Positions 42,049 to 51,670 of a DNA stretch of 64,000 bases are shown here, in pieces. The notes below the pieces were generated by a model. That model was not told the DNA's origin. It saw only the letters and a program-made list of their open reading frames with translations, and searched no databases. Numbering within the stretch: the stretch's first letter is position 1; every line of letters starts with the position of its first letter. The translations under genes and the position numbers were made by a program. Origin of the DNA: Rhodococcus opacus (GTDB lineage Bacteria; Actinomycetota; Actinomycetes; Mycobacteriales; Mycobacteriaceae). Location: the NCBI RefSeq assembly GCF_012396235.1, contig NZ_JAAXPA010000011.1, positions 1 to 64,000 on the forward strand, read 5' to 3'.

Positions 42049-42576
42049 CTAGGTGATGAGGGCACGTCCCGTTCCGCACACCGCGATCGCCCAGAGCACG
42101 CTGGTGAACGTGCCGATGATGAATTGTTCCGACGCGTGCGGTTCGCGCAGCTCGGGGTAGCGGGCCAGTCCCTTGACCGCCAGGACGACGGCGATGCCCT
42201 CCGGCCAGCCCGCGAGGATCGAGGCCGCGACGGCGGCACGCTCGAGGAGTCCGATGATCCGTCCGCCGCGCAGCGGCCCGGCGTCGGGCCGCTGGTCGGA
42301 TCCGGCGTCCGGTTGGCGGCGCGCGATGCGGAACGCGGCGAGCACGAGGGGTGCCCCGCCGGTGGTGGCGGCCGCGACGCACAGTACGAGGGTCGCGGCG
42401 AGCGCGAAGCCCGTGACCGGGGTGGTGGCGGAGGCGGCGAGCGCGGCGACGGCCAGGGCGAGCGCGACCACGATCGGCGCCGCCCACTGCGACATCCAGC
42501 GGGGGCTGCGGGGCGCCGCGAGGGCCAGGGGTGCGACGGCGGCGACGCCGAGCGCGATGAGTGCGAGGGTCGTCAC
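42049..42576 (-). CDS. Hypothetical membrane protein, partner of SatD-like gene
   Basis: A 175-aa protein with about five hydrophobic helices. A helix pair at 1-55 is followed by another at 60-85, a hydrophilic loop around 90-105 (RQPDAGSDQRPDAGP), and two helices including SILAGWPEGIAVVLAVKG and FIIGTFTSVLWAIAV. The ATG overlaps the stop of the upstream SatD-like gene (ATGA), so the two are co-translated. I know no function; the SASEQ/SEQFIIG stretch near the end is the most conserved-looking part. Confidence 0.7.
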   Translation of the reverse strand: MTTLALIALGVAAVAPLALAAPRSPRWMSQWAAPIVVALALAVAALAASATTPVTGFALAATLVLCVAAATTGGAPLVLAAFRIARRQPDAGSDQRPDAGPLRGGRIIGLLERAAVAASILAGWPEGIAVVLAVKGLARYPELREPHASEQFIIGTFTSVLWAIAVCGTGRALIT

Positions 42577-43154
42577 GTGTCCGCCTTGCGTAGGAGTCGT
42601 TCGGCCAGTCGTCGTCCGGCGGTCTCGACGTGCCAGCCGGCGGTGGAGAGTCGTTGGGAGACCGCTTGTTTGCTGATGCCCAGCGCACGGGCCGCCTCGG
42701 TCTGGGTGGATCCGTGCCGCATCTGTTCGACGGCCTCGCGGCCCTCCTCGGTGCGGCGCGCGACGAGGACCGCGACGAGGGTGAGGGCGGTGTCGGCGTC
42801 GGCGGCGCTCTCGGGGTCGGAGCCTTCGACGGCCACCCGCCCGGGGGCGCTCTTGGCGCGGTCGACGGCGACCCGTGCGGATTCGAACGCGGGGCCGCGA
42901 CCGGCCCGGGTCTCGGCGGGGAGGGGTTCTTCGACGGGTCCGGCGCCGATGCCGATGCTCCAGTGTTCGCGTCCGACGAGGTCGAGTGCGAGGTCGACGA
43001 CGGTGGCCGGGTCCGCGACGACGGCCTGGACCTCGTCGCCGGCGGTCCGCTGGAACGGGCGGACGAGGTCACGGTTCGCGAATTCGGTGAGGAGTTGGGC
43101 GACGCGGTCGACGTCGCGGCGGCTTCCGCGCTGGTCGACCGTCAACACGAACAT
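42573..43154 (-). CDS. SatD-like protein with C-terminal helix-turn-helix
   Basis: A 193-aa protein. The N-terminal 125 residues resemble SatD: VDQRGSRRDVDRV, RTAGDEVQAVV, WSIGIGAGPV, and GRGPAFESARVAVDRAK. The C-terminal 60 residues contain a helix-turn-helix (TQTEAARALGISKQAVSQRL). This suggests a DNA-binding regulator with a sensory domain. The transcript is probably leaderless: a TTGACA/TAACCT promoter ends 6 bases before ATG 43154. It is co-translated with the membrane protein downstream. The ligand and targets are unknown. Confidence 0.78.
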   Translation of the reverse strand: MFVLTVDQRGSRRDVDRVAQLLTEFANRDLVRPFQRTAGDEVQAVVADPATVVDLALDLVGREHWSIGIGAGPVEEPLPAETRAGRGPAFESARVAVDRAKSAPGRVAVEGSDPESAADADTALTLVAVLVARRTEEGREAVEQMRHGSTQTEAARALGISKQAVSQRLSTAGWHVETAGRRLAERLLRKADT

Positions 43155-43160
43155 GGGTCA

Positions 43161-43189
43161 AGGTTAGAAACTGGATATTAATATGTCAA
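43161..43189 (-). promoter_or_regulatory. Leaderless promoter of the SatD-like operon
   Basis: On the minus strand TTGACA (43184-43189), a 17-bp spacer and TAACCT (43161-43166) match the housekeeping promoter consensus. The ATG begins 6 bases after the -10 box, so the mRNA should start at or next to it. The spacer contains the palindrome ATATTAATAT (43175-43184). TCAAG/CTTGA motifs recur at 43158-43162, 43186-43190, 43199-43203 and 43214-43218, possible operator half sites. Confidence 0.75.
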
Positions 43190-43213
43190 GACTCAAAGCT
43201 TGACTAGCTGGGT

Positions 43214-43924
43214 TCAAGGCTGGGCTATTGACTCGTCCTCGGCGGGGCGGTCGACGGCCACGTCCGGCATCGTGTCGCCGGAACCGTCCAGCGGCCGCCG
43301 GGAGTCCACCACCAGCCCGGCGATTCCGATGACGATGCACACCGCGGACAGCACGAGAAGTCCCGGCTTCGTCTCCCCGGTGAGGGCGTCGCCGAGAACG
43401 ACGATGCCGACGGTCCCCGGCAGCACACCGACCACCGTGGCCAGCACGTACGGGACCAGCCGGATCGAGGACACCCCTGCGCAGTAGTTCACCACGGAGA
43501 ACGGGACGAACGCGATCAGTCGCAGTGAACCGACGGCGAGCCAGCCGCGCCGGGCGATCCGCTCGTCCACCCGGCGGATCGTCGGATTGGAGATGCGCTG
43601 CCACACCACGTCCCGGCCGACGGCGCGCACCAGGTAGAGGGCGAGCACCGCACTCACCGTCGATGCCAGCACTGCGATCGCGATGCCCAGCCACGCACCG
43701 AACAGCAGACCGGCACTCAACGTGAACACCGTGCGTGGGAACGGGAACACCGTCACCAGCGCGTGCACGGCGAAGAAGGCGAGCGGGAAGGCCGGCCCGA
43801 CCGACCGCGCCCATTCCCGCACCTGCAGCACGGACGGGTGCGGGGCCAGCAGCGCCACGACGACCAGCGCGACTGCCAGTACGGCGACGCCGATCACCCT
43901 GCGGTCCCCGAGGCGTCTCTTCAC
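43214..43924 (-). CDS. TVP38/TMEM64 family membrane protein (Rv1491c-like)
   Basis: A 236-aa integral membrane protein of the SNARE-associated/DedA-like superfamily. The N-terminal helix (10-27) is followed by the family core: FPFPRTVFTLSAGLLFGAWLG, and FVPFSVVNYCAGVSSIRLVPY with the re-entrant loop Pro/Asn residues. Two or three helices close the domain and a hydrophilic acidic tail (about 35 residues) ends it. Such proteins are proposed lipid scramblases or lipid-carrier transporters. Position matches Rv1491c next to mutA. Confidence 0.88.
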   Translation of the reverse strand: MKRRLGDRRVIGVAVLAVALVVVALLAPHPSVLQVREWARSVGPAFPLAFFAVHALVTVFPFPRTVFTLSAGLLFGAWLGIAIAVLASTVSAVLALYLVRAVGRDVVWQRISNPTIRRVDERIARRGWLAVGSLRLIAFVPFSVVNYCAGVSSIRLVPYVLATVVGVLPGTVGIVVLGDALTGETKPGLLVLSAVCIVIGIAGLVVDSRRPLDGSGDTMPDVAVDRPAEDESIAQP

Positions 43925-43973
43925 AGGGCATCAGGCTACCCGGGTGACCGGGGCGGGGCGCCGTGAGCGCCGG

Positions 43974-44795
43974 TCAGGACAGGCGTCGGCGCCCGGTCAC
44001 GGTCGCCTCGACGCAGATCCGCCCGCCCGAGGTCCCGGCCACCCGGGCCACCGCCACCGAGCGGCCCGCCCTGACCACGTCCGCGGTGAACGTCGTGTCG
44101 CGATCGAGGGGAATCGGACGGAAATAGTTGATCCGCACGGACGCCGTGTCCATATCCGCGCCGGCCCGGCTCAGGGCCGCGTTCGCCGCGAGGTCCATCG
44201 CGCAGCCTTGGACGCCGCCGTGCATGAACCCGAGTTTGTTCGCGACCAGCGGGTTGGCCGGCACCACGACCCGCACGTCGGGTCCGTCCTCGATCCGCCC
44301 GCCGATCCAGTCGAGCGGCGCGACCCCCGGTTCCGGGAAGTCGGGGAGGGCCGACCCGTCCGCGCCCGGCGCCGGCAGGTCCACGAAGTTGCCCCACAGG
44401 GTGCCGGTGGCGATCAGGGTGCCCGCCGAGTCGTGGACGCGGGCGGTCGAGGTGCCGCCGTCCGCGGTGAGTGCGAGGAGCCGGCTCTCGGCCTGCAGCG
44501 TCGGTCCCTGCCACCGCCGGGGTGTCACGACGTCCACCGACAGCTCGGCCGAGACCAGGCCGTCGCGTGTTCCGCGCCGGTCCCAGACGGTGAATCCCAG
44601 GAGATCGTCGAGCAGCACGGCGAGGACGCCGCCGTAGGCGGTCCGGGCGGTATTCGGGGCGAGCGCGCCGATGTCCATGCTCATACGATTGAGGGGTTCG
44701 CCGCGGTCGTCGACGTCCCGGGTCGGCGCGCCGAGGCCGAACAACCGCTGCGTGGCGGTGCGATCGGTGACCACCGGTTCCTGCGCAATGCTCAT
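43974..44795 (-). CDS. PaaI-like thioesterase with two hotdog domains
   Basis: A 273-aa protein made of two hotdog folds. The first includes NTARTAYGGVLAVLLDDLLGF (about 48-68). The second includes NKLGFMHGGVQGCAMDLAANA with the HGG-type active-site loop, followed by DTASVRINYFRPIPLD. The second half resembles PaaI acyl-CoA thioesterases; the first lacks the HGG signature (YGG instead). It is divergent from mutA. The likely activity is acyl-CoA hydrolysis; the substrate is unknown. Confidence 0.82.
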   Translation of the reverse strand: MSIAQEPVVTDRTATQRLFGLGAPTRDVDDRGEPLNRMSMDIGALAPNTARTAYGGVLAVLLDDLLGFTVWDRRGTRDGLVSAELSVDVVTPRRWQGPTLQAESRLLALTADGGTSTARVHDSAGTLIATGTLWGNFVDLPAPGADGSALPDFPEPGVAPLDWIGGRIEDGPDVRVVVPANPLVANKLGFMHGGVQGCAMDLAANAALSRAGADMDTASVRINYFRPIPLDRDTTFTADVVRAGRSVAVARVAGTSGGRICVEATVTGRRRLS

Positions 44796-44810
44796 GACCT
44801 GAGGTTATGC

Positions 44811-44832
44811 ATCGTGTGGTGATCCTCACGAT
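44811..44832. promoter_or_regulatory. Inverted repeat in the mutA / thioesterase divergent promoter
   Basis: ATCGTG (44811-44816) and CACGAT (44827-44832) are perfect inverted arms 10 bp apart, and a second symmetrical patch (GATCGATCG, 44878-44886) lies nearer mutA. They may bind a regulator of the divergent genes. I cannot name the protein. Confidence 0.35.
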
Positions 44833-44912
44833 AGGGGGCGCCGAACTGCGGCTAGCATCACAGTCACACAATGTATTGATCGATCGCTCATCAGGGAGAG
44901 GAAGCCGACACC

Positions 44913-46829
44913 GTGTCATTAGCTTCAGAAGCCGAGGAAGCTGCGCGGGCGTATGCCGACTGGCAGCACTCCGTGGCCGGAGTCCTCGCGAAGTCGCGTC
45001 GGATCGACGCCGCGGAACTCGGTCCGGAACCCCAGAAGCTCCTCGAGACCGTCACCTACGACGGTGTCACCGTCGCGCCGCTGTACAGCCCGCGCGACGA
45101 GCGTCCGGAGCAGCCCCTGCCCGGCACCTTCCCCTACGTGCGTGGCGCGGACGCCACCCGGGACGTGAACGCGGGCTGGCTGGTCAGCGCCCGCTTCGGC
45201 GAGGGCGCGGACGCGGCGGACGTCAACCGCTCCGTCCTCGACGCCCTGGAGAACGGTGTCAGCGCGCTGTGGCTCGCCGTCGGAGGCGCCGACCTTCCGG
45301 TCCGGTCGCTGGAGACGGCGCTCGACGGGGTGCTCCTCGACCTGGCCCCGCTGACCCTCGACGCCGGAACGGACGCACCGCTCGCGGGGCGGGCACTGTT
45401 CGCGCTGCTCGACGCGCGTGCCGCGGCGGGTGACGGGGTCACCGACCGCACCGCAGTCCGCGTCGACCTCGGGACCGCCCCGCTCACGAGCGCGTTCTCC
45501 GGTGCCGCCGACGTCGAACTCGGCGATGCGGTGGCCCTCGCGGCCGAGTCCGCGGCGCGTTCGGAGAGCGTGCGGGCAATCACCGTGGACGGCACCGTGT
45601 TTCACAACGCCGGCGCGTCCGACGCCGAGGAACTCGGTGCGGCGATCGCGGCGGGCCTCGAATATCTGCGGGCCCTCACCGAGAGCGGCCTGACCATCGG
45701 GCAGGCGCTCGGGCAGCTCGGTTTCCGGTTCTCGGCCACCGACGACCAGTTCCAGACCATCGCCAAGTTCCGTGCGGCGCGGCTGGTGTGGGCGCGGATC
45801 GCCCAGGTGTGCGGCGCCTCCGACTTCGGCGGCGCCCCCCAGCACGCGGTCACCTCGGCCGCGATGATGGCGCAACGCGATCCGTGGGTGAACATGCTCC
45901 GCACGACGCTCGCCGCGTTCGGTGCCGGTGTCGGCGGCGCGGACGCCGTCACGGTGCTGCCGTTCGACGCTGCACTGCCCGCCGGGGCGCTGGGTGTGTC
46001 GAAGACCTTCGCCGCCCGCGTCGCCCGCAACACCCAGCTGCTGCTGCTCGAGGAGTCGCATCTCGGCCGGGTGCTCGACCCGGCGTCCGGGTCGTGGTAC
46101 GTCGAGGACCTCACCCAGCAGGTAGCGGCCAAGGCGTGGGAGTTCTTCCAGCAGATCGAGGCGGCGGGCGGCTACGTCGCCGCGCTCGATGCCGGTCTGA
46201 TCGGCGACCGGATCGCGTCCACCCGCGCCCAACGTGATTCGGACATCGCGCACCGCAAGACCACCGTCACCGGGGTCAACGAGTTCCCGAACCTCGCGGA
46301 AGCCCCGCTGCCCGCGGGCGCCGCCGAGACCGGGAGCGTCGCCCGGTACGCCGCGGCGTTCGAGGCGCTGCGGGACCGCTCCGACGCCTACCTGGCGGCG
46401 CACGGGGCGCGACCCGCCGTCTTCCTGGCCCCGCTCGGCCCCGTCGCCGAGCACAACGTGCGGACCACGTTCAGCACGAACCTGCTGGCGTCGGGCGGCA
46501 TCGAGGCCCGCAATCCCGGTCCCCTCGCCATCGGTGACGGCAGCATCGCCGCCGCCGCGAAGGACTCCGGCGCCGGTATCGCGGTGATCTGCGGTACCGA
46601 CAAGCGGTACGCCGCCGAAGCCACCGCCGCGGTGGAGGAACTGCGCGCGGCCGGTGTCGGCACCGTGCTGCTCGCCGGCCCGGAGAAGGTCGTCGCCGAC
46701 GCGGACGGCTCCGCCCGGCCCGACGGATTCGTCACCGCCCGTATCGACGCAGTCTCGGTCCTGTCCGGCCTGCTCGACACCATCGAGAGCTCGAGTGACT
46801 CCTCGGGCGACACAGGGAGCAAGAAGTGA
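44913..46829 (+). CDS. mutA: Methylmalonyl-CoA mutase, small subunit
   Basis: Non-catalytic beta subunit of the B12-dependent mutase linking propionyl-CoA and succinyl-CoA, 638 aa. The TIM-barrel domain shows the subunit-type motif [31 protein letters not shown]. The C-terminal domain lacks the DxHxxG cobalamin motif, as expected for the small subunit. It starts at a GTG after GGGAGAGGAAG. Its stop overlaps the mutB GTG by 4 bp (GTGA). Matches Rv1492. Confidence 0.94.
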   Translation: MSLASEAEEAARAYADWQHSVAGVLAKSRRIDAAELGPEPQKLLETVTYDGVTVAPLYSPRDERPEQPLPGTFPYVRGADATRDVNAGWLVSARFGEGADAADVNRSVLDALENGVSALWLAVGGADLPVRSLETALDGVLLDLAPLTLDAGTDAPLAGRALFALLDARAAAGDGVTDRTAVRVDLGTAPLTSAFSGAADVELGDAVALAAESAARSESVRAITVDGTVFHNAGASDAEELGAAIAAGLEYLRALTESGLTIGQALGQLGFRFSATDDQFQTIAKFRAARLVWARIAQVCGASDFGGAPQHAVTSAAMMAQRDPWVNMLRTTLAAFGAGVGGADAVTVLPFDAALPAGALGVSKTFAARVARNTQLLLLEESHLGRVLDPASGSWYVEDLTQQVAAKAWEFFQQIEAAGGYVAALDAGLIGDRIASTRAQRDSDIAHRKTTVTGVNEFPNLAEAPLPAGAAETGSVARYAAAFEALRDRSDAYLAAHGARPAVFLAPLGPVAEHNVRTTFSTNLLASGGIEARNPGPLAIGDGSIAAAAKDSGAGIAVICGTDKRYAAEATAAVEELRAAGVGTVLLAGPEKVVADADGSARPDGFVTARIDAVSVLSGLLDTIESSSDSSGDTGSKK

Positions 46830-49090
46830 CTACTCGCGAGGTCAAGCACGCGATCGGCAGCTTCGCCGACGTGCCACTGGAGGATCCGCAGTTTCCGCAG
46901 CCGCCCGCCCCGACCCCGGAGCAGACGGACGAGCTGATCGCATCCGCCGCGGCCGCCAACCACTACAGCCCCGAACAGGTGGTGTGGTCCACCCCCGAGG
47001 GCATCGACGTCAAACCCGTCTTCACCAAGGCCGACCGCGACGCCGCCGAGGCCGATGGCTACCCGGTGGGCAGTTTCCCGGGCGCCGCACCGTTCGTGCG
47101 CGGACCGTACCCCACCATGTATGTGAACCAGCCGTGGACGATCCGCCAGTACGCGGGCTTCTCCACCGCCGCCGAATCCAACGCCTTCTACCGCCGCAAC
47201 CTCGCGGCCGGGCAGAAGGGTCTGTCGGTGGCGTTCGACCTGGCGACGCACCGCGGCTACGACTCCGACCATCCACGGGTGCAGGGTGACGTCGGCATGG
47301 CCGGGGTGGCGATCGACTCGATTCTGGACATGCGTCAGCTGTTCGACCACATCCCGCTCGACAGCGTCAGCGTCTCGATGACCATGAACGGTGCGGTGCT
47401 GCCGATCCTCGCGCTGTATGTCGTGGCCGCCGAGGAGCAGGGTGTCGCCCCGGAGCAGTTGGCCGGAACCATTCAGAACGACATTCTGAAGGAGTTCATG
47501 GTCCGCAACACCTACATCTATCCGCCGAAGCCGTCGATGCGGATCATCTCCGACATCTTCGCGTACACCAGCGCGAAGATGCCGAAGTTCAACTCGATCT
47601 CCATCTCCGGCTACCACATCCAGGAGGCCGGGGCCACCGCCGACCTGGAGCTGGCGTACACCCTCGCGGACGGTGTCGAGTACATCCGTGCGGGTCTCGA
47701 CGCCGGCATGGAGATCGACAAGTTCGCGCCCCGGTTGTCGTTCTTCTGGGCGATCGGCATGAACTTCTTCATGGAGGTCGCGAAGCTGCGGGCGGGTCGC
47801 CTGCTGTGGAGTGAACTGGTCGCGAAGTTCGAACCGAAGTCCGCGAAATCGTTGTCGCTGCGCACCCACTCGCAGACGTCGGGCTGGTCGCTGACCGCGC
47901 AGGACGTCTACAACAACGTGGCCCGCACATGTGTCGAGGCGATGGCGGCGACGCAGGGGCACACCCAGTCGCTGCACACCAACGCCCTCGACGAGGCCCT
48001 CGCGCTGCCGACGGACTTCTCCGCCCGCATCGCCCGCAACACCCAGCTGCTGCTGCAGCAGGAGTCGGGGACCGTCCGTCCCATCGACCCCTGGGGCGGA
48101 TCGCATTACGTCGAGTGGCTCACCCACCAGCTGGCGAACCGGGCCCGCGCACACATCGCCGAGGTCGAAGAGGCCGGCGGCATGGCGCAGGCGATCAGCG
48201 AGGGCATCCCGAAGCTGCGGATCGAGGAGGCCGCGGCCCGCACGCAGGCCCGCATCGACTCCGGCCGGCAGCCGCTGGTCGGCGTCAACAAGTACGTGCC
48301 GGACGAGGCCGACGAGATCGAGGTCCTCAAGGTCGAGAACTCGCGGGTCCGCAAGGAGCAGCTCGAGAAGCTGGACCGGCTGCGCGCCGACCGCGACTCG
48401 GACGCCGTCGAGGCGGCGCTCGCCGAACTGAGCCGCGCCGCGGCCACCACGGAGGGCGGCATGGAGAACAACCTGCTGGCCCTGGCGATCGATGCGGCCC
48501 GCGCGAACGCGACGGTCGGCGAGATCTCCGAGGCGCTCGAGAAGGTGTACGGGCGTCACCAGGCCGAGATCCGGACCATCAGCGGTGTGTACCGGGACGA
48601 GGCCGGAAAGGTCGACAACATCAACAAGGCAACGGAACTCGTCGAGAAGTTCGCGGAGGAGGAGGGCCGGCGTCCCCGTGTCCTCATCGCCAAGATGGGG
48701 CAGGACGGCCACGACCGCGGCCAGAAGGTGATCGCCACGGCCTTCGCGGACATCGGATTCGACGTGGACGTGGGACCGCTGTTCCAGACCCCGGAGGAGG
48801 TCGCCAACCAGGCGGCCGACAACGACGTCCACGTGGTCGGTGTGTCGTCGTTGGCCGCAGGTCACCTCACGCTGGTGCCTGCGCTCCGGGAAGCCCTCGC
48901 CGCAGTGGGACGTCCCGACATCATGATCGTGGTCGGGGGCGTCATCCCGCCCGGCGACTTCGCCGAACTGTACGAGGCGGGTGCCGCCGCGATCTTCCCA
49001 CCCGGGACGGTCATCGCGGACGCCGCCAGCGGCCTGCTCGAGAAGCTGGCCGCGCAGCTCGGCCACGACCTGACGGGCACCCCGGAATAA
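46826..49090 (+). CDS. mutB: Methylmalonyl-CoA mutase, large (catalytic) subunit
   Basis: Catalytic subunit, 754 aa. The N-terminal TIM barrel carries [20 protein letters not shown] and [20 protein letters not shown] (substrate pocket). The C-terminal B12 domain carries the base-off/His-on motif [11 protein letters not shown] (D-x-H-x-x-G), then [12 protein letters not shown] and the later [11 protein letters not shown]. It is coupled to mutA by GTGA and followed after one base by meaB. Compared with M. tuberculosis, no toxin-antitoxin pair lies between mutB and meaB. Matches Rv1493. Confidence 0.96.
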   Translation: MTTREVKHAIGSFADVPLEDPQFPQPPAPTPEQTDELIASAAAANHYSPEQVVWSTPEGIDVKPVFTKADRDAAEADGYPVGSFPGAAPFVRGPYPTMYVNQPWTIRQYAGFSTAAESNAFYRRNLAAGQKGLSVAFDLATHRGYDSDHPRVQGDVGMAGVAIDSILDMRQLFDHIPLDSVSVSMTMNGAVLPILALYVVAAEEQGVAPEQLAGTIQNDILKEFMVRNTYIYPPKPSMRIISDIFAYTSAKMPKFNSISISGYHIQEAGATADLELAYTLADGVEYIRAGLDAGMEIDKFAPRLSFFWAIGMNFFMEVAKLRAGRLLWSELVAKFEPKSAKSLSLRTHSQTSGWSLTAQDVYNNVARTCVEAMAATQGHTQSLHTNALDEALALPTDFSARIARNTQLLLQQESGTVRPIDPWGGSHYVEWLTHQLANRARAHIAEVEEAGGMAQAISEGIPKLRIEEAAARTQARIDSGRQPLVGVNKYVPDEADEIEVLKVENSRVRKEQLEKLDRLRADRDSDAVEAALAELSRAAATTEGGMENNLLALAIDAARANATVGEISEALEKVYGRHQAEIRTISGVYRDEAGKVDNINKATELVEKFAEEEGRRPRVLIAKMGQDGHDRGQKVIATAFADIGFDVDVGPLFQTPEEVANQAADNDVHVVGVSSLAAGHLTLVPALREALAAVGRPDIMIVVGGVIPPGDFAELYEAGAAAIFPPGTVIADAASGLLEKLAAQLGHDLTGTPE

Positions 49091-49091
49091 C

Positions 49092-50096
49092 ATGGGGCGG
49101 CCTCCAGTCGACATCGATGCGCTCGCCCAGGCCGTGCGCGCCAATCAGCGCGCCGGCCTGGCGAAGGCCATCACCCTGGTCGAGTCCACCCGCACCGACC
49201 ACCGGGAGGCGGCGCAGCGGCTGCTGCTCGAGCTGCTGCCGGAATCGGGGAAGGCGCACCGGGTCGGGATCACCGGTGTGCCCGGCGTCGGGAAGTCCAC
49301 GTTCATCGACGCGCTCGGGATGCACCTGATCGGGCAGGGGCACCGGGTGGCGGTCCTGGCCGTCGACCCGTCGTCGACGCGCACGGGCGGGTCGATCCTC
49401 GGCGACAAGACGCGGATGGCGCGTCTGACCGTCGAGAAGGACGCCTACATCCGGCCGTCACCGACGTCGGGCACCCTCGGCGGTGTCGCGAAGGCGACCC
49501 GCGAGACGATCGTGCTGCTCGAGGCCGCCGGATTCGACGTGATCCTCGTCGAGACGGTGGGTGTCGGGCAGTCCGAGGTGACGGTCGCGAACATGGTGGA
49601 CTGCTTCTGCTTCCTCACCCTGGCCCGCACCGGCGACCAGTTGCAGGGCATCAAGAAGGGTGTCCTCGAACTCGCCGACCTCGTCGCCGTGAACAAGGCG
49701 GACGGCAAACACGAGCGGGAGGCGAAGGGCGCCGCCCGGGAACTCGCGGGTGCGCTGCGGCTGATCTACCCGCACGACGCCGTCTGGACGCCGCCGGTGA
49801 TCACGATGAGCGGTCTCGAGGGTGTCGGTCTCGAGGACTTCTGGAACACCGTCTGCCGGCACCGTGAGGTGCTGACCGCGGCCGGGCAGTTCGAGGAGAA
49901 CCGGCGCCGCCAGCAGGTGGACTGGACGTGGACGATGGTCAACGACCAGCTGCTGCGCCGGCTCGCGTCCAACACCCGGGTCAAGGCGATCCGCGGCGAG
50001 ATCGAACAGCGGGTGCGGGACGGTTCCCTGACGGCGGCCCTGGCCGCCGCCGAGATCCTCGACGCGTTCGACGGCCCGGACGCGTCAGCCGACTGA
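49092..50096 (+). CDS. meaB: MeaB-like G-protein chaperone of methylmalonyl-CoA mutase
   Basis: GTPase that gates cobalamin loading and protects the mutase, 334 aa. The P-loop GVPGVGKST is near residue 58, the switch region has VAVLAVDPSSTRTGGSILGDKTRM, the DxxG-like ETVGVGQSE follows, and the base-recognition motif is NKADGKHE. The C-terminal helical dimerisation arm starts around residue 270. The ATG lies one base after the mutB stop. The 3' end overlaps the convergent nucleoside hydrolase by 12 bp. Matches Rv1496 (ArgK/MeaB). Confidence 0.95.
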   Translation: MGRPPVDIDALAQAVRANQRAGLAKAITLVESTRTDHREAAQRLLLELLPESGKAHRVGITGVPGVGKSTFIDALGMHLIGQGHRVAVLAVDPSSTRTGGSILGDKTRMARLTVEKDAYIRPSPTSGTLGGVAKATRETIVLLEAAGFDVILVETVGVGQSEVTVANMVDCFCFLTLARTGDQLQGIKKGVLELADLVAVNKADGKHEREAKGAARELAGALRLIYPHDAVWTPPVITMSGLEGVGLEDFWNTVCRHREVLTAAGQFEENRRRQQVDWTWTMVNDQLLRRLASNTRVKAIRGEIEQRVRDGSLTAALAAAEILDAFDGPDASAD

Positions 50097-51116
50097 TTTC
50101 GCGAAGCGCCCGACCCGGTCGACGAGATCGTCGAAGAACGCGGCCGGGTCGGTGCTCACCGCGATGTCGACGTTGGGTTCCCGGTTCCAGTGACCCACCC
50201 AGTCGGCGACCGTGGCGCCCCGGGTGAGCCGGCCGTGCAGTTCGACGTCGACCGTAGCGGGTCGGGTGCGGGCGATCGCCGGGTTCAACGCCACCGCCGC
50301 CGCGAACGGGTCGTGCATGTGCGCCAGGAAACCCTGGTCGTGGGTGCGGTGAAAGTCCATGTAGAACCGGATGGCGTCGGACAGGTGCCGGATCACCGGG
50401 TTGGAGGCGGTCGAGCGCACCTGCGGTCCGTCGTCGGGGGAGATGATCTCGGCGGGTGCGCTTCCCGCCGCCTCCGCCAGCCGCCGGACGTGGTCCGGTG
50501 TCATCTCGATCGTCTCGGTGACGTCCAGTCCGCACAGGATCGGACGCCGGCCCTCCGGCAGCCCGGAGAACGCGTCGAACACCTCCTTGGCCGCCTCCGG
50601 ATCCACCGACACGTTCCATTCACCGGTGGGGGTGGTGTTGCCGGGGTGGTTGAACGCCCCACCCATCACGACCAGTCGCCGCAGCAACCGGGGCAGTGCG
50701 GGTTCCTCGCGGATCGCGAGGGCCAGGTTCGTCAGCGGCCCGGTCACCAACCCGGTCAGCTCGCCGGGGTGGGTGCGGACCAGGTCGACCCACAAGGTGG
50801 TGGCGTCCCGCTCCGACAGCGACCGCCCGGACGGGGGGAGGACGGCGTACCCGATGCCCTGGGGTCCGTGCGTGTCCTCGGTGGTGCGCAGCGGGCAGTC
50901 CAGTGGCACCCGGGCGCCGAGCGCCACCTCGATGTCGGGTGCGCCGCACAGGGCGAGCCAGTTCAGGTTGTTCGCCGCGACCTGTTCGACGGGCACGTTC
51001 CCCGCGGTGCTGGCGATGCCGGCGATCTCCGCCTCGGGACTGGCCAGCAGGTACAGCAGCGCGAGGGAGTCGTCGATGCCGGTGTCGACGTCCACGATCA
51101 GCCGCTGCCTGCTCAC
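50085..51116 (-). CDS. Inosine/uridine-preferring nucleoside hydrolase family protein
   Basis: A 343-aa hydrolase splitting ribonucleosides to base and ribose. The N-terminal Asp cluster VDVDTGIDDSLALL (about 9-22) is the calcium site. The later family blocks are TGPLTNLALAI, VVMGGAFNHPGN and TGEWNVSVDPEAAKEVF, and the active-site His lies in FLAHMHDPFAAAVAL. The start GTG 51116 overlaps the OsmC stop (GTGA). Whether it prefers purine or pyrimidine nucleosides cannot be read from sequence. Confidence 0.9.
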   Translation of the reverse strand: MSRQRLIVDVDTGIDDSLALLYLLASPEAEIAGIASTAGNVPVEQVAANNLNWLALCGAPDIEVALGARVPLDCPLRTTEDTHGPQGIGYAVLPPSGRSLSERDATTLWVDLVRTHPGELTGLVTGPLTNLALAIREEPALPRLLRRLVVMGGAFNHPGNTTPTGEWNVSVDPEAAKEVFDAFSGLPEGRRPILCGLDVTETIEMTPDHVRRLAEAAGSAPAEIISPDDGPQVRSTASNPVIRHLSDAIRFYMDFHRTHDQGFLAHMHDPFAAAVALNPAIARTRPATVDVELHGRLTRGATVADWVGHWNREPNVDIAVSTDPAAFFDDLVDRVGRFAKSVG

Positions 51117-51580
51117 GCCGTCACCACCGTCGGCCGGTGGTGCACGGGGAACGCGACCGACCGGGCGATGAAGCACCTCGCGTGCGCCCGGGCGTGCAGC
51201 GACTCGGCGCGCGCGGCCATCGCCGTATCCGCGACGGTCACCGTGGGATGCAGCACGACCTCGGTGAACTCGCCCGCCCCGTCCGGGTGTTCGACCATCG
51301 TGCCCGTCGGGTCGTCCCGGTAGTCGACGACGACCACACCGGCCGCGGCGGCCAGGCCCAGATACCAGAGCATGTGGCACTGCGACAGCGACGCGACGAG
51401 CAGTTCCTCCGGATTCCAGCGGGTGGCGTCGCCGCGGAACGACGGGTCCGCGCTGCCCGGCAGATCGGGTTTCCCGGCCGCCGCGATCACGTGGTCGCGG
51501 TCGTAGGCGTCCGGGCCCGACGTTCCCGCGCCGCGGTTGCCGGTCCAGGTGACCGTCAGCGTGTAGTCGTGTGTGCTCAC
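51113..51580 (-). CDS. OsmC-family protein (peroxiredoxin-like)
   Basis: A 155-aa OsmC/Ohr-fold protein. The two redox cysteines are visible: SLSQCHMLWYLGLA and HARCFIARSVAFPV. The N-terminal half has the typical TWTGNRGAGTSG and the WNPEELLVASLSQC helix start. OsmC proteins reduce organic hydroperoxides using dithiol partners. I chose GTG 51580 (VSTHDYTLT), the usual N-terminus; an in-frame GTG five codons upstream is possible. It is coupled to the nucleoside hydrolase by a 4-bp overlap. Confidence 0.87.
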   Translation of the reverse strand: MSTHDYTLTVTWTGNRGAGTSGPDAYDRDHVIAAAGKPDLPGSADPSFRGDATRWNPEELLVASLSQCHMLWYLGLAAAAGVVVVDYRDDPTGTMVEHPDGAGEFTEVVLHPTVTVADTAMAARAESLHARAHARCFIARSVAFPVHHRPTVVTA

Positions 51581-51670
51581 CCGACCATTCTTCACGGCTG
51601 CGCGATGAGTTTCGCCGGCGGGCACGGTCTGCCTACGTAGAGCACGACACGGCGACCGGAGGAGACGGAC

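Noticed and set aside
46388-49144. 918-codon frame antisense to mutA/mutB
   Set aside because: Same mirror effect; the sense strand encodes an unmistakable mutase.
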